Source: Glandiceps talaboti (taxonomy: Eukaryota; Hemichordata; Enteropneusta; Spengelidae). Taken from it: a DNA stretch of 64,000 nt. Under the pieces are notes generated by a model. That model searched no databases and was not told the DNA's origin. It saw only the letters and a list, made by a program, of their open reading frames with translations. The stretch lies in assembly GCF_964340395.1 (NCBI RefSeq), contig NC_135554.1:22020592-22084591 (forward strand), given 5' to 3'. The stretch's first letter is position 1, and each line of letters starts with the position of its first letter. The translations under genes were made by a program, and so were the position numbers. This document shows, in pieces, positions 25,931 to 35,395 of the stretch.

Positions 25931-26881
25931 GGCAGACAGACAGGCAGACAGACCGACAGAATATAGTTCTGCATGCTGAAACATCACATTGAAAAACAAA
26001 AACATCAAACAATTTGTACAATAAAGCTGGTCTAAAATACACATACTATACAAATAGTTAATAGAAAAGTCATATTGGAGGTATTCTGTAAACTCCAGAA
26101 CTAAAGACATGAATTGTACAATTGAGTACGTTTACAACTTTAAACAAACTCTGCTAAACTTGACAGCAAAATGGATCAAAACCAAGATCTGACATAAGTC
26201 AGCTGGCATGCATGTCTCTGGTTGTTGTATTTCACAGGAGTATAATCTTAATAATTTTATAGTAGCATCTTTAGTTTCATGAATGCAAACATAGCAGTCT
26301 CCCAACTTAGAACATTCAAAATGTTCTATTTTTTCTATATCTTCTTTCCCAACCACAGAGTATGGTCTAAACCCTTTGTCAATCACTTTTGATGTTCAGA
26401 ATGTTCTCATTTCAACATATTTCTTTTCCAACCGAAATTAGAATGGTTTAGTTTTACATCCTGTATTAAAGTTTATGTCTGATCTTGAATTTTTCAGGTG
26501 TTCTTTCCTTCAATATATTATTTTCAACCTCCATGAGAATAGCTTGAATCATTCCCCAATATTTTTTCTTCATTCTTCTGGAAAATACTTGTGACATGAG
26601 TGTTAGCCAGTATTTGTCTTTGACTCATATAGTGACAAAGACTCTTAACTCACTCATATTTTCTTGACCGAATGAAGAAAAAAATATTGGGGGAATAACA
26701 TCTGTATCTGCTTCTACATCTAAAATTACACAGTGCTGTTACATGCAATGATCATTGTCACTCCACACATCACACTTCATGTATGTTTACCTTTTTTGCC
26801 TTTTTTGGACGACATCTTTTTGGCAGTCTTGTCGTCAGGACTGTGCATAATCTTGTTTTCCAACTGTTTGACATTCAACAT
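12311..26881 (-). CDS. DAB: Disabled (Dab) PTB-domain endocytic adaptor, complete coding region
   Basis: Dab proteins bind NPxY tails of LDL-receptor-family receptors and phosphoinositides through a PTB domain and link them to clathrin, AP-2 and EH-domain proteins. Twelve coding exons join in phase: 26881-26791, 25213-25190, 23280-23147, 22149-22060, 21580-21449, 21128-20937, 19851-19744, 19050-18994, 17835-17665, 17200-15494, 13724-13650 and 12349-12311, about 939 aa. The PTB domain spans roughly residues 47-185 ([69 protein letters not shown]). The remaining 750 residues are low-complexity Pro/Ser/Thr/Asn with eight DPF motifs (AP-2 appendage), three NPF motifs (EH domains) and PPLPPR SH3 ligands. 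The C-terminus is [12 protein letters not shown]. The start is uncertain: 26881 is the first in-frame ATG after a stop; 26848 and 26815 are in-frame alternatives with A at -3. Vertebrate DAB1 and DAB2 are equally close by eye. Confidence 0.95.
13650..13724 (-). CDS. DAB: Dab exon 11
   Basis: Twenty-five codons: [20 protein letters not shown] then GGLNE. The last DPF motif of the protein. Donor GTAAAG. Confidence 0.92.
15494..17200 (-). CDS. DAB: Dab exon 10, the large tail exon
   Basis: 569 codons without a stop. Low-complexity Q/M-rich start (two tandem SSMQMGG copies), then a proline-rich centre with [10 protein letters not shown] and PPLPPRSF (class II SH3 ligands), then a Ser/Asn-rich stretch. 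DPF occurs in [21 protein letters not shown] and NDPFS; NPF in NNPFN and GNPFA. The exon ends at PTA before donor GTAAGT (15493). The open frame runs about 50 codons into the intron, so the exon end is set by the donor and the next exon's phase. Confidence 0.94.
17351..17394. repeat. GTCT/GTTT microsatellite in a Dab intron
   Basis: Short mixed run of gtctg and gtttg units. Confidence 0.8.
17665..17835 (-). CDS. DAB: Dab exon 9 (DPF/NPF motifs)
   Basis: Fifty-seven codons with AFGDPFSAG and [13 protein letters not shown]: two DPF motifs for AP-2 and one NPF for EH domains. Donor GTAAGT follows NS. Confidence 0.93.
18994..19050 (-). CDS. DAB: Dab exon 8
   Basis: Nineteen codons: [19 protein letters not shown]. 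Short amphipathic, possibly helical segment. Acceptor TTTGCAG and donor GTAAGT. Confidence 0.88.
19211..19325 (-). mobile_element. dispersed SINE-like repeat, copy 1
   Basis: Shares gacagagctttacaaaa, ggtccagaa and gacccgggattgaaacatgg with the copy at 20622-20763. On the minus strand gtttcaatcccgggtc resembles a tRNA B-box, so a tRNA-derived SINE is possible. Confidence 0.55.
19561..19727. mobile_element. short TIR element, copy 1, in a Dab intron
   Basis: Ends attcccaatttttct and gaagaaaaactttgggaaat are inverted. The interior (tagtgacaaaggcccttagg, tcactcatattttcctt) matches the copy at 26551-26697. Confidence 0.65.
19744..19851 (-). CDS. DAB: Dab exon 7
   Basis: Thirty-six codons in phase: [20 protein letters not shown] and [16 protein letters not shown]. 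Linker with no named domain. Acceptor CTTAG, donor GTACAT. Confidence 0.85.
20271..20390 (-). mobile_element. dispersed SINE-like repeat, diverged partial copy
   Basis: Shares agagctatgg, ttggtccagaacaaaac and aatgatcccatgtaatcc with the two copies on either side. Its right half has diverged. Confidence 0.4.
20622..20763 (-). mobile_element. dispersed SINE-like repeat, copy 2
   Basis: Near-identical in its right half to copy 1 (gacccgggattgaaacatgg, gatcatacatgcttaaatag). It has a longer middle segment. A more diverged partial copy lies near 20271-20390. Confidence 0.55.
20937..21128 (-). CDS. DAB: Dab exon 6 (PTB C-terminal helix and acidic linker)
   Basis: Encodes [20 protein letters not shown], the C-terminal helix that closes the peptide groove, then a linker with [15 protein letters not shown] and an acidic stretch. 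NPDVLY resembles an NPxY-type motif without the exact spacing. Confidence 0.95.
21449..21580 (-). CDS. DAB: Dab exon 5 (PTB)
   Basis: Forty-four codons: [40 protein letters not shown] and TEKA. These match the most conserved part of Dab PTB domains ([23 protein letters not shown] in vertebrates). Confidence 0.97.
22060..22149 (-). CDS. DAB: Dab exon 4 (PTB)
   Basis: Thirty codons: [20 protein letters not shown] then [10 protein letters not shown]. This is the PTB beta-strand region that follows the family's GQHKQRI motif. Donor GTAGGT. Confidence 0.95.
22762..23041. repeat. (TATG)n/(TCTG)n compound microsatellite in a Dab intron
   Basis: TATG blocks flank a block of TCTG units. It lies about 100 bp downstream of exon 3. 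Confidence 0.95.
23147..23280 (-). CDS. DAB: Dab exon 3 (PTB start)
   Basis: Encodes [36 protein letters not shown] and CQESMQRLK, the first strand and first helix of the Dab PTB domain. Donor GTCAGT. Confidence 0.96.
23512..23536. repeat. (AAAT)n microsatellite
   Basis: Six tandem copies. Confidence 0.85.
24695..24977. mobile_element. MITE-like element, copy 1 (CAGNGCTTGAAATTA ends)
   Basis: Begins cacagcttgaaatta and ends taattttgagccctg, which are inverted ends. A relative with cagtgcttgaaatta and ttcaaggcctg ends lies at 45153-45496. No coding capacity. Confidence 0.5.
25190..25213 (-). CDS. DAB: Dab 24-nt microexon
   Basis: A pyrimidine-rich tract and TTGCAG acceptor precede 24 bases that end at a strong donor, AAAG|GTAAGA. 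The exon adds eight residues (ASLTNLTK) between the lysine-rich N-terminus and the PTB domain. Reading frame is kept whether it is included or skipped: both neighbours join through the same split glutamate or alanine codon phase. Confidence 0.75.
25875..25955. repeat. (ACAG)n microsatellite in a Dab intron
   Basis: About 19 copies of ACAG with a few GCAG/CCGA interruptions. Confidence 0.95.
26551..26697. mobile_element. short TIR element, copy 2, in a Dab intron
   Basis: Ends attccccaatattttttctt and its complement (aaaaaatattgggggaat) pair over about 25 bp. Same family as 19561-19727. Confidence 0.7.
26791..26881 (-). CDS. DAB: Dab coding exon 1 (start) with part of the leader
   Basis: Encodes [10 protein letters not shown] and then [19 protein letters not shown], a lysine-rich N-terminus like the SKKEKKK stretch of vertebrate DAB2. 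A stop lies in frame just upstream. Out-of-frame ATGs at 26887 (17-codon upstream ORF) and 26874 (overlapping ORF) could lower initiation. Donor GTAAAC at 26790. The exon begins near 26909 after a CAG (a second CAG four bases on is possible). Confidence 0.85.
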
Positions 26882-27099
26882 CCAGCATTGACTTTAACTG
26901 GAAACCTGCCTGCGGTGAAAAAAACAACAACATAGAAAATATCAGTCACCATGGCAACGTGACAGTGAGCTTACCAAACAACCTGTACAGTAAGTATACT
27001 CCTACAGACATACATGGGTGATGACAGAATAATTGCGATGAAAAATTAATTTCCTGTGGAGAAAATATCACAAATTACTTGATTTAACACATGAACTAT

Positions 27100-27730
27100 T
27101 TGAAATACATGTTAATTACACGTTACCTAGCCAGATGTTCAGGTCAAAGATTCAACTCTAATTCAAGAGATACGGAATCTGTTTGAAACACTTGAACGTA
27201 TATCTTTCTTGTACTTTGTCCCTCCCTGTGGCACATTTACAGGGCAAATATTAAACTCTAATTAAAAAGATACAGGTCTGAAGATCTATTTGAAATACCT
27301 GAATATAAACATTTCTCATACTTTGTCCCTCCCTGTGGCACATTTACAGGGCAAATATTAAATTCTAATTAAAAAGATACAGGTCTGAAGATCTATTTGA
27401 AATACCTGAATATAAACATTTCTCATACTTTGTCCCCTCCCTGTCACATATTTAGGTCAAATACTGAAGTCTAATTAAAAAACAAGTCAATGTAGCTGAA
27501 ATATGTTGTTGTGTATTTCTATCTTGTCATTATCTGAAGTATAATCAGGTCAAATATTTATGTCCAATTAACGAGAGGCTTGAACCATCTGTAAATGTTG
27601 TTCCTACATTTCTATCTAGTCACTGGCCATAGTATGTGTGATAAATTCTCAACTCTAATTAACAAGAGACATGTTTTATCAGAAACATTGGTTTTATCTT
27701 GTCATGGACTGTTAGCACACTAAGTCAAAC
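27100..27730. repeat. tandem repeat, about 108-bp period
   Basis: Three close copies (actttgtccct at 27212, 27320 and 27427) and two or three decayed ones on either side. The units include gggcaaatattaa, tctaattaaaaagatacagg and ctatttgaaatacctg. Confidence 0.85.
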
Positions 27731-27837
27731 TTTTACTCTGATTGTAAGGTACAAATGCTACAATGACAACTATACATGTCTGTGAATACTAATTACTGAG
27801 TTCTTATACTTTATACATTATGTACACCACACAGAGC

Positions 27838-28016
27838 AAAATGACAGAGTTCATTCAAAACATCCTACTTGCAATGCTACCATGGGAACATCAGGTCAAA
27901 TGACAGAGTTCATTTAAAACACCCTAATTGTACTATTACCATGGGAACATCAGATCAAATGACAGAGTTCATTCAAAACATCCTACTTGCAATGTTACCA
28001 TGGGAACATCAGTGTT
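27838..28016. repeat. three copies of a 59-bp tandem repeat
   Basis: gacagagttcatt occurs at 27843, 27902 and 27961; each unit also has accatgggaacatcag. Confidence 0.9.
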
Positions 28017-28137
28017 TCAGGACAACATGTACACTGTAACTATTGAAAGAAAGAATATCTCTACTGTCTAGGAGTCCTGAACATTTTAATACTTGAATAT
28101 TGACCACTTTATAGCATCTTAGGATTCATTGTCACCT

Positions 28138-28525
28138 TAGGCCTAACAAAAAAAAAATGTGGTTCCGATTATGCTCAATTTTAGAATAGGTGGGGTAGGT
28201 AGATTTTTTTTTTATTTGTATTTTTTTTTTCATGTGTTAGTGTCTAGTTCTGGTAGTCATGTTTCCCAATGGTTTTCCATATGGTCTCTGTGTTATTGGT
28301 TTCTTCCCATCAGATGTACAGCCATTACAGATTAGAAGAACAGTTTTATTACATTGTCTTTTTAAGTTGATGTCAATTTCTGCATGCACTATATCTTGCA
28401 AGACTTCTCAATTTTCGCGATTTTATCATTTTTTTCTCAACTATGTAAAAAAAAAAGTTTAGGGTCCGTAGTGAAAACTAGGTGGGGGTCAGTTAACCAG
28501 AACCAAACAATTTTTTTGGGCCTTA
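28138..28525. mobile_element. TIR element of about 390 bp
   Basis: Left end taggcctaacaaaaaaa, then tgtggttccgatta; right end gaaccaaacaatttttttgg, then gcctta. The ends are inverted. A single similar end lies at 60397-60441. Confidence 0.6.
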
Positions 28526-29914
28526 TCATTAGTGAAACTGTTGTATAAAAGTTTGTATTCAGAAATAATGTACTGTACGTCCATGGAACAAGTAATGTCA
28601 ACATTTTAAAATATTCCATATATGCTGGGTACGGTCGATATCATTAATATATTTTGTATTGGTGGAAAAGTGTGTTGTGTACAACTGAGTGGTATTCAAT
28701 ATATTTTAAGGGTTAAATTCTGCTGCATATTAAAAGGTACCTGTATCATACTACTTACAGAAGAGTACTTAACATTACTTACTATTGGCACAGCATAGTA
28801 TTGAGACAAAATATAGTGATCCAATAACATGTATGTATGAAACCCTGTCATGTCAATAAACTGTGCTAACAATGCCAGAAGATGACTTTTGAAGCAAACG
28901 TCAACATTAAATTTTAATGCTCATGGTTTTAAATATTCTGTAGTATTTTCATCCGTGTTAAAAATCTTATGATCTCAGTGTGTGCCATATTCAAAATATT
29001 CTTATAACAGCTACTATTTAATTAGTCAAATTAGGAATGTACTACATCGTATGTATTACTTGCAGAAACCCATCTATTTCAATCAATCCACATTTTTTTT
29101 GTATTATAATTTGTCTGTCTGACTGACTGTCTGGGAAAAATTGACCCTCTCTTGAAAAGAATAATCATTAATGATCTCCATGACGCATAACTACACAAAA
29201 ATGTGTTGCTATATACCAATAAGGGAATGCTTTCACAATTCAAGATTCCTTTGGTGTCACATGACTCCAATGACAAGTCATGTGACCAACCCAGAATATC
29301 AGACCAGTCAACAAGTCCACAGGTGTGGTTCAAGTGAAAGCTTTGAAAGTTTTTGCTTTCACTAACTATCAATTGTGTGTAGTGTTTCAATAGTTTAAAT
29401 TTCTATATCAAGTAACCTATACAAATGAGTTTACATCAATAATAACAAAGCAATGCATTTTTTCCCCGAGTCAAATAAAGTATTTTTTCTATCATCATGG
29501 TTAAAGCTGTACTCGTTACAACTGGAACATTTTTTGGAATCTTTTTTTGTTTAAATAAACGACTTTAATATAGTACACCCTGGTGTCTGTAATTAGCAGT
29601 ACGCATAATGTATCCAATCAAACTGAGTTTTGAATCTGCATCCAAAAATCAACACCCCAATGAATAACAATTTTATTATAAAGGGCACTATGTATGTCCC
29701 TTCTCAATTTTAGCACAACACAGAAACAGTCAAGGGACTAATTACAAATAAACACACAGTAGAGATGTACCTGTTTTACATGCTACATTACCTAAATTGA
29801 TCATTGGGGTGAAGGACATATCTTCATTATCCGAGGGCACTGTGTTCCCCTGCTGTACGTGACCCCTGTCCACTTGTATAATAGTTAGGTCACTACTAGT
29901 ATGTTGTCCACCCT

Positions 29915-30375
29915 AAGGGCACTACGATGTCCACTTTAAGGGCACCGTCACAGATAAGGGTGCTATGATGTCCACTCTGAGGGCACTGTCACAGATAAGG
30001 GCACTACGATGTCCACTCTAAGGGCACCGTCACAGATAAGGGTGCTATGATGTCCACTCTGAGGGCACTGTCACAGATAAGGGCGCTATGATGTCAACTC
30101 TAAGGGCACTGTCACAGATAAGGGCACTACGATGTCCACTCTAAGGGCACTGTCACAGATAAGGGCGCTATGATGTCCACTCTGAGGGCACTGTCACAGA
30201 TAAGGGCACTACGATGTCCACTCTGAGGGCACTGTCACAGATAAGGGCACTACGATGTCCACTCTAAGGGCACTGTCACAGATAAGGGCACTACGATGTC
30301 CACTCTAAGGGCACTGTCACAGATATATGGGCACGATGATGTCAACTCTCCAAAGGGCACTGTGATAAGGGCACC
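29915..30375. repeat. 41-bp minisatellite, about 11 copies
   Basis: gatgtccactctaagggcac repeats every 41 bp (for example gatgtcc at 29926, 29967 and 30008). Copies alternate between actacgatg and gctatgatg variants. Confidence 0.95.
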
Positions 30376-30771
30376 ATGCTGTCTACTCTCAAATGTAACA
30401 CAACAGGGGAGTAATAAAGGGAATAATTTCAAGTGAACACAAATGAACACACAGTGATGTAACTGTGAACTGACTATTGTTAACTGTATGTACCAATCAA
30501 TACTTGTTAACTAATCTTACATAACGAGTGCAAGTTGTTATGTTTCTTTCATTACACAAATAAGAATCAAAACATACTGAGATTAATTAGCACTATTATT
30601 GAGGTGAGTCCACCTTTTTTCACAACATATAAGCAAGGAATGCTTTCATGTTCAAACATCAAAGTCTGGAATTGTGTTATTAAACTATTCATCCCGCCAT
30701 CAAAATGAAACATTTATGTTCCAAAACTTGTCTTTAGAACACATAGGGGGTAATTATATGTTGGTAGATAT

Positions 30772-31052
30772 GTCAATCAATTGGTTGGTTAGTAGGTGGT
30801 AATTCCTTTCTTTCTCTGTCTTGTACTGTCTAAAAAACTCCCTTAATTTGAACTTGAGCTTGAAAGTAAACTTCAAATTCAAAATAAGGGGAGTTTAGAA
30901 ATTTAAAATTTAAAATAGGGGAAGTTTGAAACTTCCCTTATTTGGAATTTGAAGTTTACTTTCAAGCTCAAATTCAAATTATGGGAGTGTAGATAGTACA
31001 AGACAGAGAAAGAAAGAAATTGAAATTACCACCTAATAACCAATCAATTGAC
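30772..31052. repeat. long inverted repeat (hairpin) of about 280 bp
   Basis: The left arm starts gtcaatcaattggttggtta and the right arm ends with its near complement (taaccaatcaattgac). Further pairing blocks include tttctttctctgtcttgtac with its complement, and cttgagcttgaaagtaaact with agtttactttcaagctcaa. Arms are about 120 bp with a few mismatches; centre near 30912. Confidence 0.85.
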
Positions 31053-31681
31053 TGAGCTGACAGACAACAGTTGGACCAACACACTGAACTAAACTATGGC
31101 CGAGACAATTTTTGCACTATATCAACCAGCGGGAAACGAAAAATTTGAAATTTTTACCACAGATATTACAGGCAGATTGAAGTACATGTGAATAAGACAT
31201 TCACTGACAAAAAGCGATACAGCACACTGAAGCCAACAAAATTTAATTCACTAAAATTAGAATGGAAACAAAATTTGGAAAATTGATTTGCTGCTAACAT
31301 TTAAGTGTGTCAAAATATGTCCATAGTAAACTGTATGATTAACTGTGGTACTGTCACCAACACTTTGATTTCGTGTTTATGATATACACTAAGTAATGCT
31401 AAAGGGTTAAAAAGACAACCTGTATTAATCTCTATGTATGAAATGATGACGTACGTGTTTCAATTTCAATTACTACTTGTTCAGCAACCGAGATGTCTCG
31501 ATGTCAGGAATGGTTAGCTACACCCATGTTTCTGTCAATACGCTACACCCTACACCCCATCAACTGCTGCACACATGTGATATGTCAGATTGAAATCAGT
31601 AGAAGTATTAAATGTGATTTGAAATCGGAAGTTACCAGTGAATGGTTACTTTGTAAGACACAACGTGTTGTGCTACCACAT

Positions 31682-31886
31682 CAGCCATAGGGTTTATACA
31701 CTTAAAAAATTCCAGGACTTTCCAAGAGTTTTTCATCATTCATAATCGTATACTTACGACTGTAACATGGATTGTTCAGTTGATCTATTTTCCAAGAGTT
31801 TCAATGAGTTAATCGCACTCTCCAGGAGTTTCCAGGAGTCCTTTGAATTTCACGGCCTATCCAGAAGTGTATGAACCCTGCAGCCA
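31682..31886. mobile_element. 193-bp TIR element with flanking CAGCCA repeats
   Basis: The element 31688-31880 begins tagggtttatacactt and ends aagtgtatgaaccctg (15 of 16 inverted). CAGCCA lies directly on both sides (31682-31687 and 31881-31886), as a target duplication would. The interior is rich in ttccaggactttcc and ttccaagagttt. A diverged relative is at 54125-54301. Confidence 0.75.
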
Positions 31887-32399
31887 GCAGGAACAGAAGA
31901 CTGCATGGTATATGGCTGAACAACTTGACATATCTTACACTTACTTACAGTATTAGTGAAAGGTGAATTAGAACTTTTACTTCCTGGTCAACGGTAATCT
32001 GAGAGGGGTATACTTTATGTACCTATAGTATATATACCTGAATACATTGTATAGCATTCAAATGTGCCTGGAACCTAATATGCACACTGCATTTGTACCA
32101 TTTCACTTCCTATTACAATAATATGAATTTCAACTAAGTATTTTACATTAAAATACAATTTTCCCACTCATTTGAGGGGTTGAGGGTTTGGGTGGAGTGT
32201 TACTTTCTAGTCTTCTATTCTAACAACTATACTATGGCAGTAATAAATGATATTGAGTTCTTATTTCTATCTTCTAGGTCATGTCCAATGTTTCTGTCAT
32301 CTAGTATGCACACTTATAAATCATAAAACTGTTTACTATTTCAAACAATACTTGTGTATTTGTGTGAATACCTGCACTGCTGTTGTATCCTATAGAATC

Positions 32400-32462
32400 T
32401 AGTCATGTGGGGAATCGTGTGGGGAATCGTGTGGAGATTCATGTGGCGATTCATGTGAGGAT
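32400..32462. repeat. short tandem repeat, about 12-bp unit
   Basis: Five units of ggggaatcgtgt or variants (gagattcatgtg). Confidence 0.8.
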
Positions 32463-32589
32463 TTTGACTATCAGTTTCACCTTGGAAGACAAAAGTCAAT
32501 ACACCCACATGACTAGATACCAAGCTACTGTTGTTGTTACTTACTATAATTATGTATAATTATATAGCTATAACATACAAGTTATACAT

Positions 32590-32647
32590 TTTTTTTAATT
32601 TTTTTAATTTTTTTTTTTTTTTTTTTTGGGGGGGGGGGGGGGGGGGG
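32590..32647. repeat. poly(T)/poly(G) junction (G20)
   Basis: T-rich tract running directly into about 20 G residues: the reverse-strand equivalent of the C-A junctions near 10 kb. Confidence 0.9.
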
Positions 32648-33308
32648 CAAATACAAACTTACTTAGCAAAGATATCACACCTGCTGATCCATGAATAATC
32701 AACTTTGCACAAGTAATTTTTAACATAAATCAGATTGTGATGCCGAATATTGATCTTGGAGGGGATCTCAAGATCTATGTGCAGAAGTTGAACTTTAAGG
32801 CAACAACATGCATATCTCATATCTTGAGGTATTCATGGAAGATAAATTGTTCTGGACTCATTTGCAAATAACTGTATTGTACATCTGAAGTGTTTCTTTG
32901 CTTTTGTGGGGTTGGGGTATGCATACATGATGATGTATGGGTTTGTATGCATTGCAGGCATCTGATGGAACTACTCTTTACACGTGGCAAGTAAAAACCA
33001 ACATCAGATTCACAAAACAGGTATAAGAGCAAGACTTTCAAGACTTTTCATTCAATCAATTTGTCAGTCTCCAAGTGATACATTTGTATTCAGAAATGCA
33101 CTTGATGATATTGATCCATTTTTACAAACTAGTATTATTTTTTTTATGAAAATGTTATTATAACTGATAAGGAAGTCAAATAATGTTAAAGTAGTGAAAT
33201 GTTTCTTTAAATCACAATATAGTCTTGATCTCTACCCTGCTAATTAAATCAGGTCTTCAGTTGTCAATATTTGCACAGCATCATATGTACATTGACATTA
33301 TATGTACC

Positions 33309-33386
33309 TGTATGTATGTATGTATGTATGTATGTATGTATGTATGTATGTATGTATGTATGTATGTATGTATGTATGTATGTATG

Positions 33387-33420
<34 letters not shown>

Positions 33421-33432
33421 TGTGTGTATGTA

Positions 33433-33463
<31 letters not shown>

Positions 33464-33472
33464 ATGTATGTA

Positions 33473-33507
<35 letters not shown>

Positions 33508-33648
33508 ATGTATGTATGTATGTGTGTATGTGTGTGTATGTGTGTATGTGTGTATGTGTGTAAGTATGTATGTATGTATGTATGTATGTATGTATGTATG
33601 TATGTATGTATGTATGTATGTATGTATGTATGTGTGTGTGTGTGTGTG
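33309..33648. repeat. (TATG)n/(TG)n microsatellite
   Basis: About 340 bp of TATG with TGTG blocks. All frames through it are spurious. Confidence 0.95.
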
Positions 33649-34450
33649 GGTGTGCATGAGTTTGTGTACATGCATGTGTGTTTGTTTATATGCAGCTAAT
33701 AAATTCAAATGACTTGTGAGAACAAAATCTGACATTTTTTTACTGCAAATATAATCTTTTGGGAAATGTATCTCTTCACAATTGTAATTATACTGGTCTA
33801 TATATCAGGCATAAACAGCTACCATACTGTTGACTCGGACTCTTCAGAGAACCACTACAAAATAAATGTGGGCGGATCTAGTTGAAAATTATCCATGTTG
33901 CCCACATTTCAAAGCATGCCTTGACCCTCCAGCTGTGTGAAATCAAAACTTCTTCACATGACATAGTATCAGTACAGTCCAAGACAGACATCAACCTTGG
34001 ACAAACATGTGATATATACATGGGCTATAGATTTGCCTGTACCATCTCTCCAAGGAGGTGTGACCATATATCCACCCCCTTAACCACACCAAAACTTGCC
34101 TACACTATCGTACTTACCATCAACTTAGAAATGAAAGAAGAGATCAAGAAAACATACAACATAAACTAAAATGCAAAATTAGTAGGTCTTAATATCACAT
34201 ATTAATGCGAGGGAGCAAAGAACAAAAAGAAATGGGTAGATAAAAAGAGTGATAAATCGACATAGCTGCCAAAGATTAAACAGATAGGCTGTTATACAGG
34301 TGAATGCATAATGCTGAAACGGACGCATTTAAAGATCATTACAAGGGTGAGATGGAAGTCAGGAGAACAGTAACACACATAAAGTAAACAGATTTGAAAT
34401 TAATTAAAACTAAATAAAGGGAAAATAAAGGAAAGCTAGTGCAAACTTAC

Positions 34451-34519
34451 ATGCTGAAGCATGCAGAGGGAGGCTCCGTCACCTGTGGCTAACTAGGTGT
34501 CAGTCAACAGAAAGAAAGC
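34451..34519 (-). other. candidate non-coding leader exon of Dab (69 nt)
   Basis: A TTGTTGCAG acceptor with a pyrimidine tract and a GTAAGT donor bound 69 bases that contain stops in all useful frames, so a coding role is unlikely. It lies on the same strand as Dab, upstream of the exon that carries the start codon. Assignment to Dab is inferred from position only. Confidence 0.45.
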
Positions 34520-35169
34520 CTGCAACAAAATGACCTTTGATTAGTTAAGTAGACTTCACAACAAACGTTCAAAATAGAAAACCACACCCCCTATCTTGCT
34601 AGATTATGGACTGAGTTAAAGATTGCCATATGTCAGTGTGTATACAGTATATATACATACCCAGAAGTCTGTGATGCATGCAATGTACAGTCATGGTAGT
34701 ATAGTAATTGAATATGTGTCTCCCAATATATGTCAATGTGGTACTATAATATGCCCTGAATATCATTTGTGTCATATCAGTGCAAGACTTGATTCTCTTA
34801 GTAACATTTTTGGCTTTTTTGCCCTTGGAAGTTGGTGATAAGGACATGTATTATCTAACCTCAGAACCAACATGATAGTGGGTGTCAAAAGTATCGATAT
34901 ATGATGAAATATTTCACAACTTGTTAATTCTCTAATAATGTTGTTAGCTGGTGTGTTTGCACATCAAAACCAAGACAATTACCATGATAAAAACATTTGA
35001 ATATTTGGTATGTGTCAAAGACGTGTAATACAGTCAACAGTTAAATACAAATATGTTCAGTGGCTGCACATGTTCCAAGCATGACTACCCTAGCACATAG
35101 TTTACACACATTTCCCCAGTCATACAATACACAACATACACACTGACATATCTACACACACCTACATGT

Positions 35170-35175
<6 letters not shown>

Positions 35176-35244
<69 letters not shown>

Positions 35245-35395
35245 TACATACATACATACATACATACATACCGGTACATACAAACATACATACATATACA
35301 CATGCATACATACATACATACATACATACATACATACATACATACATACATACATACATACATACATTATTACATACATACATTTGTACATACAT
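35176..35395. repeat. (AC)n/(CATA)n compound microsatellite
   Basis: CA repeats to about 35239, then CATA units with interruptions to about 35390. Confidence 0.95.

Larger units (their letters stand above)
26910..34450 (-). other. inferred Dab leader intron
   Basis: No coding exon recognised. Contents are the tandem repeats and TIR elements listed separately. Confidence 0.45.

Noticed and set aside
33264-33735. Long MYVC/YIHT-type open frames (also at 8435, 22757, 35085 and 55641)
   Set aside because: Products of TATG/CATA microsatellites on both strands in several frames.
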